This document shows positions 20,787-31,648 of a DNA stretch of 64,000 nucleotides, piece after piece. The notes below the pieces were generated by a model. It saw only the letters and a list, made by a program, of their open reading frames with translations. It searched no databases and was not told where the DNA came from. Both the position numbers and the translations under genes were made by a program. Positions within the stretch are counted from its first letter, which is position 1. The number at the start of each line of letters is the position of its first letter. The stretch is from the NCBI GenBank assembly GCA_021234155.1, contig JAJEKV010000046.1:7693012-7757011 (forward strand). The letters are read 5' to 3'. The stretch comes from Isoetes taiwanensis (taxonomy: Eukaryota; Streptophyta; Lycopodiopsida; Isoetales; Isoetaceae).

Positions 20787-22183
20787 TTAAGAGCTAGGTC
20801 CTCCCTCTTCATCCGTAGGCCGAGGGGGTGGTGGAGGCGGTCGGTGTCGCAGCAGAGTCACCCCGGGGTCTACTGTAGCAGCCGCAATGGATGCAACCTC
20901 CGGTGGGTAGGCAACGGCTAATGGGGCTGCCGTAAGGAGCTTCATGCTCATCCAGGGTGCGATGTCCTGACCTAAGGCCGTCAGGGCAAGATCCCGTCGC
21001 ACGAGTACATAAGTAAACGTACGGTAGGGGAGCTTCTTGTGCCCGGTCAGCGTGGAGAGAGCACGGAGGGCCCACCATGAAGCTTCAGCCTCCGGCCCCA
21101 AATCCCGGGCTATAAAAAGGACTTGCCCGTGTCGAAAGGCTGACAAAAAGAAACGGGTAAGGTGGTTGCCCGATACCTTCCCTTGCGGGGTCTCTGATGT
21201 GGCCACCTCCTTATCCAAATCCATGGAAACCTCCTCTTCCTTAAGTTCCTGCTGCTCCTCCTTCACATGTGCAGGATTATGATATAAATCTTCTCCCTCG
21301 TCATCTGACCCGGAGGGAACCTCAACCATATTGATATTCGGGACGTGAGGTCCCATAGCCGTGAAGGCATCTGGTGAGGGCTGTGAGGCCGGCTCCTGCA
21401 TCACGAAGTCCCGAAGACGTAGTAGAATCTCAGCCGGCTCTATGGTCTCTTGACGGAACTGGAGCAGCTGCTGCACCTCCGGAGGAAGCTCAATAGAAGT
21501 GAAGTCGATGAAGTCATCCATGCAATACTCTGCAAGCTCGTAAAGCACATGGTCTTTACGCTTGCGTCTAAATCCGGCCATCATGTGATAAGTCCAGATA
21601 ATATCATCCAAGAGTAGATATTCTTGCCCTTGGTGATAAATAACTGGAAGGGCATCCAGCCCTGACAAGCCTACGGCTTGCTCACGGCGCGGAGGCAGCT
21701 CTTCCGCTAATTGCTTCCAACGGGCGAAGTCGCCCATGCCTATGTGTTCGTCTTCCCCTCCTCGAAGACTCGTGCAGCTTTGCCTTTCTACAGTGCAAGG
21801 TTTCATCCTCACATATTGGTCCATGAGGATGGCTAGGCAAAGGCAACCTCAAGGTATTGCCGACCTCGATGCCGCATTAACGGCGTGTGTTTGCCCCATC
21901 TGAGCTTCCCCTTCAAAGACATCAGACGCATGGGTGTCTCCCCTAGCATCTCCGGGACTACCTCCCCTGTGATACAAAGTGGGGAGGATCCCCAAGAGGG
22001 ATACATGTGAGGGAGCATCTCCTCCATGTAGAAGTCTAAAAATCCTGGCCAGTAACGGGTGCCTCTGCATGTTAGCAAGGAGGTCCAGTACCGCGCAGAG
22101 CAAAGGTCGCAGCAGGTCGAAAGGGACTTATGGATCCCATTGCTCCCGCCATGGTACCAGCGATAAGGTCGGCCGGTCGCCAT
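20787..22183 (-). CDS. G2 accessory ORF-B, unknown, largely intact
   Basis: The ATG at 22183 (MATGRPYRWYHGG) follows a CT-rich leader and a TATTTAAG box about 110 nt upstream. The first ~117 codons end at 21833. After an apparent one-base shift a 345-codon frame (21824-20787) carries on. It contains a Leu-rich part (EVQQLLQFRQETIEPAEILLR), a long acidic segment (SDDEGEDLYH, EEQQELKEEEVSMDLDKE), a part with ALRALSTLTGHKKLPYRTF and a proline run near the C-terminus. No known domain is recognised. A 1-kb open frame stands out in an element whose gag-pol is riddled with indels. It could be an element-specific accessory protein or a captured host gene. Confidence 0.55.
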
Positions 22184-22291
22184 GGCGCTTAAAAAGGAGG
22201 AGAGAGGAAGAAGAACAAACGTAAATGTGAAATGAAGTTTAAAAGTTCTTTTTATTTGAGGTGATGTCAAAGATTCTTTCATATTAAATTA

Positions 22292-22300
22292 CTTAAATAG
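22292..22300 (-). promoter_or_regulatory. TATA-like box before ORF-B
   Basis: Minus-strand CTATTTAAG in an AT-rich 100-bp spacer between ORF-A and ORF-B, followed by a pyrimidine-rich leader. Suggests that ORF-B/C may have its own promoter inside the element. Not demonstrated. Confidence 0.35.
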
Positions 22301-22378
22301 ATAAAAAAATACAAGATAAAAAAGTTTTTCTATTAAATACAAAAAAAATATTTACAATGCGGATCCAAGCACAATAGG

Positions 22379-23602
22379 CTAAGGATGCTCCCCCCGAATC
22401 CTACGGGTGAGGGCTAAATCCTTAGGCATTATGGTTACCCTCTTTGCGTGGATCGCGCAAAGATTGGCGTCACCAAAAAGTGCCACCAAATAGGCTTCAG
22501 CAGCCTCTTGGAGCGCCAAAATAGCAAAGGTTTGAAAACGGAGGTCGGTCTTGAACGGGCCAAGCACGATCTCGCACCTGCCTCCCGGAAGGGTAGCCCA
22601 TCGGGTTGTAGTAGACCTCGAACTTGCGGATTTCCCAAGAAGGCCACGGCACGGGTCGGCACCGGATGAGGTTTCCTTTGTGGAGCGGGTTTTGCAGGCG
22701 GCCCCTTCGGTGCTGGCACCGTCTTAGCCCCAACAGTCGGTCGGGAGCTATCCACCTGCTGCTGTCTCCGACTGGAGCTGGTATTCTTGCCAAAAGCCCC
22801 GACAGTCTTTAGTTTCTCCTTGTATTGACTGCCGGTCTTTCGGGCTAAACCCTTCCTCCGGTGCTTAATGGTCACATGTTACGCCGGGGGTTGGGCCGAC
22901 CCACCCCCGATTGCCCTCGGTCCTGCTGGTTCAGGTAGGTCCTGAGATCCCTCTCCTCTGTTCAAGCTTCTCCGTTCCTCAGGACTCTCCTCGGATCTTC
23001 CCGAATCGAAGGCAAAATGTTGGGTTGCGCTTGTGAAAGCTTCGGCCTGTTGTTGGCCCATGAGACCCATATCGATCTGTATGGTCGTCAGATAATCTAT
23101 GCTGATATCGGGGATTTCTCCCCAAATAAAACTGTGGTTATCCTCGTCCCAACGGTATGGGGGAACCTCAATTGCCATGCCATCGATAACGGCAAAGCCG
23201 CCCCCGAGGTACTGTATTCTCTCTTCCCTAGCCGCCAGATCGCCAGCTCCAATCTCCCGATGGTCGCCTTCCTTGGCCAAGCCTCGATACGATCGTCCGC
23301 CCACGATGTCCTCCCCCCCTGTATGCCCTTCCCGCTTGGGGGATAGAATTTAATGAGCATCATGACCATGTCGTTGCTCGACAATGGTGTAGGAGAGTCG
23401 GGCTAAGATTCAAAGGATCGTGAATGGCTCGAGAAATGATAGATAGGATAGGGGATCCTATCGCTATTCTCAAACCCGCTTACTAGCTCATCTAGGAGTA
23501 TGTCAATGAAGGCCGGGTCTCAGAGCCATGTACCGGGCTTATCATGGCATAAATCTCCACTATGCTCAAAGTAGAAGGGTCCGGCGCCTTGGTATTCGCC
23601 AT
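22379..23602 (-). pseudogene. G2 accessory ORF-A: unknown N-terminal domain plus histone H3 fold
   Basis: From the ATG at 23602 (MANTKAPDPSTLSIVEIYAM) several frames together encode about 210 residues of unknown type (for example FAVIDGMAIEVPPYRWDEDN, LTTIQIDMGLMGQQQAEAF). A basic Lys/Arg/Ser/Pro-rich tail follows (HRRKGLARKTGSQYKEK to RKPH), then a histone H3 fold. The fold's RYRP...EIRKY and LPF segments sit in shifted frames, but the last 62 codons are clean: [46 protein letters not shown], stop at 22379. Loop 1 has the canonical H3 length, so it is not typical CENH3. The tail is unlike the host H3 tail. A TAA between the N-terminal part and the tail, plus at least two frameshifts, break this copy. 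It might be one fusion protein or two adjacent ORFs. The H3 identity is certain; its role in the element is unknown. Confidence 0.88.
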
Positions 23603-24383
23603 AGCCGCGGGCAATAAGGGTCTAGGAAGGCGGACGCTGAGGCTACCGGGTGACTTGAGAAGGCGGTAAGGGAGGCGCTTAGGGTTCCCCAAGACACAAG
23701 GGCTTAATGGGCAAGGTCAAGTCCGGTATGCGATGGCGGCAGCTGCTCGGGCGGTCGAAGGTGCAAGGCAAGGCGTAACAAATAACAAGAAGAAATTTTA
23801 AATGTACCGTTAACTTTTGAAATTTTAAAATTTTCCTATTAACTTTTAATTTTATTATTAAAAAATAATTATACGGGCGGAAATACGCGAGGCATACTCT
23901 GGTCGGGCCGGCTGCATTATACGCGGCTCCCGCCGACGGGGGTCGCCGAAAAGCAAGCGGCGCCGAAGTTGACTGGCGCCCGCCGTTGACTCCGGCGTCG
24001 ACCGGTCGGGCCGACCGCATTTTGGCTTTTTCTACCGCGGATGCAGAAGGCGACAAAAAGCAAGCGGGCATACCGAAGTTGGTTTTCGGGCCTGCCCTTG
24101 ACCATTTTTCGCCGGAGACGCACCGCCTGTGGTAATTCGAAAGTATGTCCGATCCAATGGATGCAACTTCTCCGCCATTTGAGCTACCCAATCGACATTT
24201 ACAATTCTTCCAATTCTTGGGCCCTCCGCCCTATCCTTCTTAAAGCTACAATTTCCTAATTTAACATAACACCGAACCAAACAACAAAGAGGACTAACAA
24301 CACATTAACTTAGCCTCCTCCTAACTACCGTATACGAAGTTAGTGTTTGGCCAAGTGCTATGATTTTGAGCAACCGAAATCAC
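23603..24383 (-). other. G2 leader with a two-copy GC-rich repeat
   Basis: Untranslated region between PBS and ORF-A. At about 23900-24125 two diverged units of roughly 110 bp follow each other, each starting GGTCGGGCCG and containing AAAAAGCAAGCGG and CCGAAGTTG. Just left of them (23800-23870) is an AT-rich stretch. Possible dimerisation or packaging structure, by analogy to retroelement leaders only. Confidence 0.55.
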
Positions 24384-24395
24384 GGCTCGATACCA
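24384..24395 (-). other. Primer-binding site of G2
   Basis: Minus-strand TGGTATCGAGCC next to the 5' LTR. It equals the initiator-tRNA-Met PBS apart from one missing base, the same variant as in G1. Confidence 0.75.
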
Positions 24396-24396
24396 T

Positions 24397-25985
24397 CGCG
24401 GACGCCCTGTAATATATATCGACCCTACCGTGATATACATACGGGACTTTTTTTCCTCCCATGGCGACCATCGCGCCATGAGCGAGTGGCCCTCCATCTA
24501 ACCCGGCCGCCTCACGAGAGACGCCAGTGAAGGACACTGAGGGGTCATTCGCCCACGCCGATGGGCTTTCACGCCATGGAAGCATGAATACAAGGGTTAG
24601 CACACAAAGATAAATCACATATAAATAACCACCACGAAGGGTGGCATATCCATCCAAATACCAACGGCAAAGAATATGCATCTAAGACTAAGAAAACACC
24701 CAAAACCCGTGTTCTACCCGGTTCGACTCTAGTGGGGAGCGACCGATCGGCCGGGTCTCGGAGATCGGGCAGACCAAATCTTGGCATGGCGCTATCGGGC
24801 ATAGAACATCGGGCTAGGGTTGTCCACTCCATCCGCCCCCTCCCGTGCACACTTTGCAGATGGGTCGATTCACGCTTATGGCTTCGCTTATAGCCTTCCT
24901 AGGAGACGCAGCTCTAGGGATCACCCTTTGAGTCTACTCCAAAGTTCATGACACTGGTCCGATGAGGCAGGTCGGGGAGGCATCCCCTTCCAGGATCACA
25001 GTGGTGTCGTGGGTGAGCTAGAGAATACGTGCGCGCATCAGCGACCCCTCGTGATCCGCACCCAACTTACTCACCCTAATTCTACTCAAAGTGCATGGTG
25101 CCCCATACGGGTCACACCACTACACCCAGGGAGTGTCAGACCCATACCCGGCCCTCCACATGACCGGCTATCAGGCCTAGCCCACTGTAGGAGTCTCAGG
25201 AGCCTTTTATGCTCGTGCAAGACCCCACCCCCTACTTCACCACTGTGTCCCTTGTCTGGTGCTAAGCCGCACCATAGCCTATGACCCGGTGGGCTCTTGC
25301 GACAAAGCCTAAAACTAGTAGGGTGTTAAAGGACTACTAGGAGCATTCTATACTCAAGCTCAGAGGCCCCTACCCCCCTGTTAATCCCTGTTTACAAGAA
25401 ACTACTAAACTAACTCATAGAGACATCGACCATTCCATACAGAGCATCATTCGTAATTGAAAAATATTTCTAATTACCAAAGAAGGGTTAATCTCACCCA
25501 AAACCAATCAGAAAAGAATACTAGAGTATTATTCTACAATTTGCAAGTTATCTACTACTAACCAGAGTTTCGGCTGGACCCGTTGTCAAGGGGTGCTTCC
25601 ATGGTCTTTGTCTTGGGGTAGCAAAATGTAGAGAGGGTGTCTTGGCGACCGGGAACTAATAGCAATCGCTTCGAAAGCCACCGCTCCTCCCGGGCGCTTT
25701 CTTTGGGTCGAAATTGGGATGATATGAGGATGGCGCTTCCCTTTGGTGGCCTAGTTTAGCAATCCTCATGCTAGCCACCCGGGTCATGCCAAATGGCTCC
25801 TTCCCACTATGGATTGACTTAATCACATGTCTTTAGATAATTATCCTTTATAATCTGGTTAACATAGCTAATTAAATCCATTGTGGCCAACCCCCCCTAG
25901 GTTATCATACCCCAGGTGGCGTACCTATATCGAGTGACGTGTTCAATATTTATACGTACACCGTATAAATACTTGGAACGTCACA
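24397..25985 (-). repeat. 5' LTR of G2
   Basis: About 1589 bp, partner of 12920-14504. Its inner edge is damaged (CGCGGACGCCC instead of TGTGACGCCCC). Its outer edge is GGAACGTCACA followed by the TSD TGGAT. Confidence 0.93.
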
Positions 25986-25990
25986 TGGAT
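25986..25990. repeat. Right target-site duplication of G2 (TGGAT)
   Basis: Matches 12915-12919 exactly. Confidence 0.9.
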
Positions 25991-28450
25991 GAAGTCTGGA
26001 CAACTGCATTCTGGCTCCTCCTTAATGGATACAATGTATGTGCTATCTTCACGTTTCACTACAAAGTCCACATGCTTATTTTTCAAGTAGGTCTTTTCTT
26101 GGACAGAATCCACCTTCATTCTCTTTTAATGCTCAAATCTCACCTTTCCTTCCTGTAATTAACAACCTTCCCCTTCCTTGTCATTTTCGTTCTGCTTTTT
26201 ATAGAGCTAGCAGACCCTGCCATGGTGGATCTACGTGCCTGCATACTAGATGCTGCGTTTGCTGCTGTCAAGCTAGATTGGGATCTACCACCCAATAAGA
26301 ATCCCGCAGCTCCAAGTTTCTCAATTTCTTCATTGGTTAAATCAGTGTCTTTATCAACGGGCCACAATGGTGGTCTTTGTGGGGGACACACCAATGACTT
26401 ATCCAGAAACTATGTACACTCAACAGTACTGGGACAAAACCACACCATTTGTGATACCCGTTGTCCCCGAAATTCCCTTAACCCATAGAAGCAAGGAGCA
26501 GCAGTTGGTTGTATACCCATGTTAATTAGATTGTTACATTTTTTTCCATTTCCTGACTTCCTCCCTTGGCACCGGACTTTATTGCCTGCTTCTGTTCTTC
26601 TAATGGCCCAAAGAGACCTGTGCACTGACTTCTCTTCCAAAGAATCATTGAAAAGAGTCCTCGCTATAGGATCATCCTTACATACTCTGCTAACATTAGT
26701 TGCATGTTTGTCTGGACGATGAGTCCCTAATTCTGCTGTGAGATCAACTGTGTACGGAACGTTGCTTCTTGTACAGTCTTCAAGTTACCATCTGCACCGC
26801 TGTCATGCTCTTCAAAGCCTGCCATTTCAGCTTCCAAGTTTATAACGTTGGTTACCTCCTTACCCTTAGCACCACTGGTTTGACGATTTTGCAGTCTATT
26901 AAATAGATCTGACACACCTGGACCAGTCCCTAAGTAGTTGCAGTCTATAAATGATTTGTATTTGGTACTTTGAAGAACAGCTTCTATGAGATCGAAGAGG
27001 GAGGCATCATACAAGGAAAAATTATTCTTGTTTCCTGATGCTGCTAACCAACTCCCGTGCTTTGCCGCTGATAAGTTTGTTTGTGGAATATGTATTGATG
27101 TCTGCCAATTCTGTTTGTTGACCATAAACCTACCCCATCTGCTGACCCTATGATGCCACCATGATAGCCAAGAACTCAAAACTTTAATATGGTTATCTGA
27201 AGTCTTGCCCACCCACCAATCCATTATTGAGTGGTATATTTTATCTGCTTCCTCCTCAATTGCTGATTGATGCTATTTTCTACACAGATCCTTATGGGTA
27301 TCCCAATATTCCTTTGGCAAGTGTCTTTCTGTATGTCGACGCATGCATTGTTCAAAATGGAAGTAACACAAACGCTCTTTTTCGGGTCTAATCTCCCCAT
27401 TGAAGAAAACTTCCCTGACTGCAATCCAATTAGGTTGAGCTTCGTCTGCCATGAACCCAAAGAACTCAGCTTTGGAAAAACCTTTTGCTACCATGACCTT
27501 ATTAAGCTTCCTCCAAAACTTTTTCTGTGCCTCTGCATCTTCTGTCTTCATGTCACAAACCGCAATTGTCAATAGGGCTTTAATTCTGCACGTAAAACAA
27601 GCTTGTTAAAAAATTATCAATGAACTTGTTTCATTTGATTTTCACAAACCGCTTACTTATGATCATACAGATCATACACATGACAAGCTAAGGTTATCCA
27701 CCCTTGAATTCGTTTCACATGATCAAAACGCACCCAACTGTTGATAAGATCACCCTTTGGTCTCATCCTGTTGACCAAATCAACCCTGCAGGACTAGTTG
27801 TAGACATTTTGAAAATGTAACAGCGTTCATTTAGCGGATCATGAAGCTGGTAAGGGAATTTAGATCCATGGAAATATTCATATTTGCTTCTTTTCTTTAA
27901 CTCCAATAAACCTGAAATATCATCTGAACATTGCCTATTTCTTCTCCTCGCATCATCAATCCATCTCTTCAACCTAGACAAGCAAGATTCTTCATGTCAA
28001 ATAACTTGTTAATATAATTTCTTACGTAATATCAATATCATACCTTCTCTGATTGCGTAATGGTTCCAACCTTGTCAATAACTCGTTTATTTGATCTGTA
28101 TCCATCTTTTCGACACTGTCTCCTTCCGATGAGCCCATAATTGAACGAACAATTTCATCCATAGCTAATTCATTCTGTTTATGTCTTGGCCCACCAAGAT
28201 GTAAGGTTGTGTCTGAATTAACTAAGTCCCTCATCCGCTTGACTTGACTTCTGCATTCTGATTTTTAAATGGGATGTGTATGCTCACCAGTATGGACAGC
28301 TAGTCTTGTTTCTGTGATTCTGTTAGGCAAACAATAGTACATGGACACCAGACAACGTGCCACACAAGTAGGTGGCAGATGACAATATTCACAGCTTATA
28401 GATCCATTAGAACGACGTTCCTGTATCCCCACATAAAAGAAACTAATAAA
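25986..28450 (-). pseudogene. DDE transposase gene (MULE-like) interrupted by G2
   Basis: Minus strand, several exons or frames. A Cys-rich start (SISCEYCHLPPTCVARC, about 28330-28430) is followed by KRWIDDARRRNRQCSDD (27763-27981) and RPKGDLINSWVRFDHVKRI (about 27690-27790). The catalytic part is TIAVCDMKTEDAEAQ...FFGFMADEAQPNWIAVREVF...RLCYFHFEQCMRRHTERH (27273-27572). Next come WLSWWHHRVSRWGRFMVN (26727-27224), a Cys-rich segment (NKVRCQGRKSGNGKKC, 26410-26640) and the first half of a SWIM finger (REDSTYIVSIKEEPECSC, 25986-26080). The order transposase core then SWIM is MULE-like. I recall this DDE subfamily as common in non-flowering plants but cannot name it. The gene is cut by G2 and has stops, so it is a relic. 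Perfect palindromes lie upstream of its 5' end. Confidence 0.7.
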
Positions 28451-28546
28451 ATCGCAAATTCATATTAATTGAAAAAAAAAAAATGCAAGGTCATTGAATA
28501 TGCTGAAAACCAAGATCACTATTGATTCTCAGAAACTTGTACAGCA

Positions 28547-28681
28547 AAAGTGTATTCCGGAATACACTTTGGATTTCTAGCAAATTCAAAAGTGTAGTGA
28601 CTTTTAAGAAAAACAAAAGTGTATTCCGGAATACAGTTTTGTTATCCTCGAATGGCAAAAGTGTATTCCGGAATACAATTT
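28547..28681. repeat. Three copies of palindrome AAAGTGTATTCCGGAATACA
   Basis: Copies at 28547-28570 (a perfect 24-bp palindrome, AAAGTGTATTCC and its complement), 28616-28639 and 28658-28681. A degenerate fourth lies near 28735 (TTTTCTGGAATACAA). Spacing is 69 and 42 bp. They lie about 100-250 bp upstream of the transposase gene start. The open frames over them (VFRNT repeated) are shadows. Confidence 0.8.
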
Positions 28682-29360
28682 TGGTACTTTCAAATATTAT
28701 ATTATTTAAAAAGGACATATTGTAACCTAAAAGTACCTTTTCTGGAATACAATCCAAGCTAACAAAATGTTTTTGTAGGACGTACATTTAAAGTAGTGGT
28801 TTTCTCTAAAAACACACTTCAGTTAAATTCTAACTCTTAGGAAAAGTGTCACTTTGACATAGTCAATTTTCTCTTCGCACAGAAAAATGAGTGATTTTGG
28901 GGGGGTCAAAATGCAAATTTATGACCAAAATAAATTTTTTTACCTCATTTTAGCTCTTTTTTTGGAAAAAAAGGAATCTTTGAGGAATATTCCTTTTGCT
29001 CCCATTTCAATGATTTGCTCCCGTTTAATATGCAATCTTGTTTAAAGTGTGTGTTTTGGTGGCAGTTCTTGGTTCTGTTTCTGTTAAAAATTTCAATGTT
29101 CTTCTCCTATTTGTTTGCTTCAAATTTGTGTTTGCGACACCCCCCTTATGCTGGGTGGATATGGGGAATTAGTCCAACACCCCCCCTTTTTAAATAGTCT
29201 CGCATGCGCTATTGTAAATTGAATAGAATTGATGTGAACCACATATTTTTCAAAGACGTCAATTGAGAACTTGATTTTAAAATTTTATGTCAAATCTGAG
29301 ATTGAAATTTTCAAAAGTTGTCAAAAAAAAAAAATTCTTATAATTTGAATTTGAGATACT

Positions 29361-29389
29361 GCGTGGACGTTAAAAACCTATCTATCTAC
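29361..29389 (+). repeat. Non-LTR element 3' end with CTAT tail
   Basis: GCGTGGACGTTAAAAA followed by CCTATCTATCTA. The same terminal words as at 37741 and 60027. Confidence 0.45.
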
Positions 29390-30840
29390 TAACACCACAT
29401 ACCAAAAATAAACAAGACATGATGATGGTATCATCACCACCTCGGCACTATCTTAAAGCAGCAAACAGTGCATGAAACAATGGATGCCATCCAGAAAAAC
29501 CTAGGTCAATACAAATGCAAATTCATATAGTTGCGCCATAACACGTCGTATCGCACTTGATATCAGATCAACAACGTATTTATTCTACTCATGGCAACCC
29601 TTGTGATGATGGTTTGACTGATAATGGGCCTACATTGACATTCTCCAAAGATCAATACAAGAATTTAAATTGGCTAATGTTTCTGCTAGCTGGGAAACGA
29701 ATTCAACCACAAAGACCATCAATGTTCAGAAATTTGCTAGCCTCTATGATATGAACATCTGGCTCAGTAATAATTATGAAAAGAAAACCTTGGTTCACAT
29801 TTAATGAGTACACTCCCTCAATAATGGAGAGGCAAAACCGCATGAATACAACAACAGAAGGAGAAGCAGGAGATGGAGCTGGATACTTAATAATATCCTC
29901 CAAATTCTATGGCATCTTCTGATTAGACCATACCAGAAAAACAATAGTCTCTGGTAAGAAGCTAGAAAAATTATATGTACAAATTTGGCAATTTAAATAC
30001 ACAAAGTATACATATGAAGAAACCTAAGGACAATAAAATACCAGGTAAAGGCATACATTATGTTCTTGGATCTGCAAAATGCTTCACAATGGAAAACCCC
30101 ATGAACTAAGAGCACAAAATAAGCAAGAGGCTTGAGTTAGAAGATTCTAGCATGTAAAATTTGTACTTCCGAGAAGCTCCAAACATAGAAATCCATTGTT
30201 GATTTCAGTGATTGCAGTCGAATTCATATGAGTAAGTTCTGTAATGGCAAGTGATGAAGGTGTGCTACAGTTAGCCCAACCAACCCTCATGATATTGCAC
30301 TAAACAATCAAATACTAATATTATGCACAAACGCCAGAAATGCCAAGCATAATAGTCTGCAATAACTATCACTACAAAATTCATGCCAAGAACATTGGTC
30401 TATGCATGTGCATACTTGGTTTGGATTCACAATAGTACATTCATTCTTGCAAAAATATTGCTCCTTATCTTTACCTTGCCACTGTAAAAATTTTGTGGAT
30501 TTTACATTGTATTAACCAAACTTCTAACTTGCCTTAGCATATATGGTTGAAAAGTCATTTGTGGTTAAATCAACAGTACTTCCACTACAAAAGCACACAT
30601 CAACATGAGAACATGAATATGGGAAAACTGTGCAGAATTAATTGTCAAAGAAAATTTTGTAAAAGCAGGAAATAAAGGACTCTACTTTAACAGGAATTCA
30701 CAAGCTTCCATCATAGCTCTATGTGAAAACTTGGATCCTTCATCACAAAAATTCCTCCAATGTATGGTCTTGCTCACTCGCATCCTTCTCATGATGGCAG
30801 TTTCAATAAAAATTGGTTACACATTCATGAGCAACCTTCA

Positions 30841-30985
30841 AGAATAGAATAGATTTTTTAGCGTCCACGGAGGCCGATTGGCCTATGGGACCCAAACAAA
30901 AAAGAGAGCAGCAAGCGTATTACTGACAGGATTAAAAAACCCCCGCCCTGAAGGGTTTTCGAGGGAAAAACCTTAGACAAAGCAC
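30841..30985 (-). repeat. Non-LTR element 3' UTR and tail
   Basis: Minus strand: AAGGTTTTTCCCTCGAAAACC, a G-rich GGGCGGGGGTTTTTTAATCC block, TTTGGGTCCCATAGGCCAAT, CCTCCGTGGACGCTAAAAAA and a tail of TCTATTCTATTCT. The GTTTTTCC/GGGCGGGGTTTTTT block is also at 55591-55636, and the terminal block at 8729. Confidence 0.55.
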
Positions 30986-31648
30986 ATATTTACCAGAATA
31001 ACCATAGATACACCTCCATTCCCAAGTTCCTAATTGGATATCCCACACTTACAATCATTGTTGCATGGCTTAGTGTGAAGGCCTGGCAACATTCTTGGCG
31101 TGTTTGATGGTAAGTAACATAGAACACAATTTGATTACTTTCTTAGACAAGTATAAGCAGAATATGCACCATGAACAGGCTAAAGTTTAAGATTACCATA
31201 AACATCGAATACCTTGCAAATCATACAAAGTCAATGCCTACTCTTTGTGTAGCCAAACATTCTTACATCCATGGCCCTCTTCAATAGGGTATTTTACCGG
31301 AGTTTCTGTGCCACGTGGCAATCCCAACTGCAAGATCTGCCATTTCCATTGCTTCTACCACAACTCAACTGGGGTGAGGGCACCGTATCCGGCAAAATTT
31401 TCAGATGCACCATCATTGCATCTGAAATTTTGAGTTTGTCCTGGAGTTTGTTGTGTAGGATGAATCCAAATGGCTTCAAGTTCTCTTGCACATTCAAACC
31501 GGCTATCTCAAAGCTTTTTAGAATTCATTGCTCTCTCGTCAGAAGGCAACAAGTAAGAAATGCCATTGCAAATAAGAATGGGTCTTCATTTGCTAAGCCT
31601 ATGATTGTTGATATGGAACAGGTCTGAAACTTGGGTGTGATGCTAATG

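Larger units (their letters stand above)
12920..25985 (-). mobile_element. Complete Ty3/gypsy chromovirus G2 with accessory ORFs and a histone H3 domain
   Basis: The 13.07-kb element has two LTRs of about 1.59 kb in direct orientation, a perfect 5-bp TSD, a PBS, a polypurine tract and, on the minus strand, gag-protease-RT-RNase H-integrase-chromodomain in that order. The chromodomain after the integrase C-terminus puts it in the chromovirus branch. Unusually, about 4 kb of additional sense-strand ORFs (A at 23602-22379, B at 22183-20787, C at about 20559-20045) lie between the 5' LTR and gag. ORF-A ends in a histone H3 fold. Gag-pol is broken by many short indels, while most of ORF-B is one open frame of 345 codons. 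The element interrupts the SWIM finger of an older transposase gene. Confidence 0.93.
28700..31648. other. Intergenic, no recognisable gene
   Basis: AT-rich. No coherent coding frame on either strand. It contains two non-LTR element 3' ends (29361-29389 plus, 30841-30985 minus). The remaining sequence shows nothing I recognise. Confidence 0.6.

Noticed and set aside
22379-22567. Centromeric histone CENH3 instead of an H3-like domain in G2
   Set aside because: Loop 1 has canonical H3 length and the C-terminal helix reads MPKD and RRIRGE as in canonical H3. The tail is divergent, so I call it H3-like only.
28491-28787. Protein with repeated VFRNT motifs on both strands
   Set aside because: Produced by the palindromic DNA repeat; not a gene.
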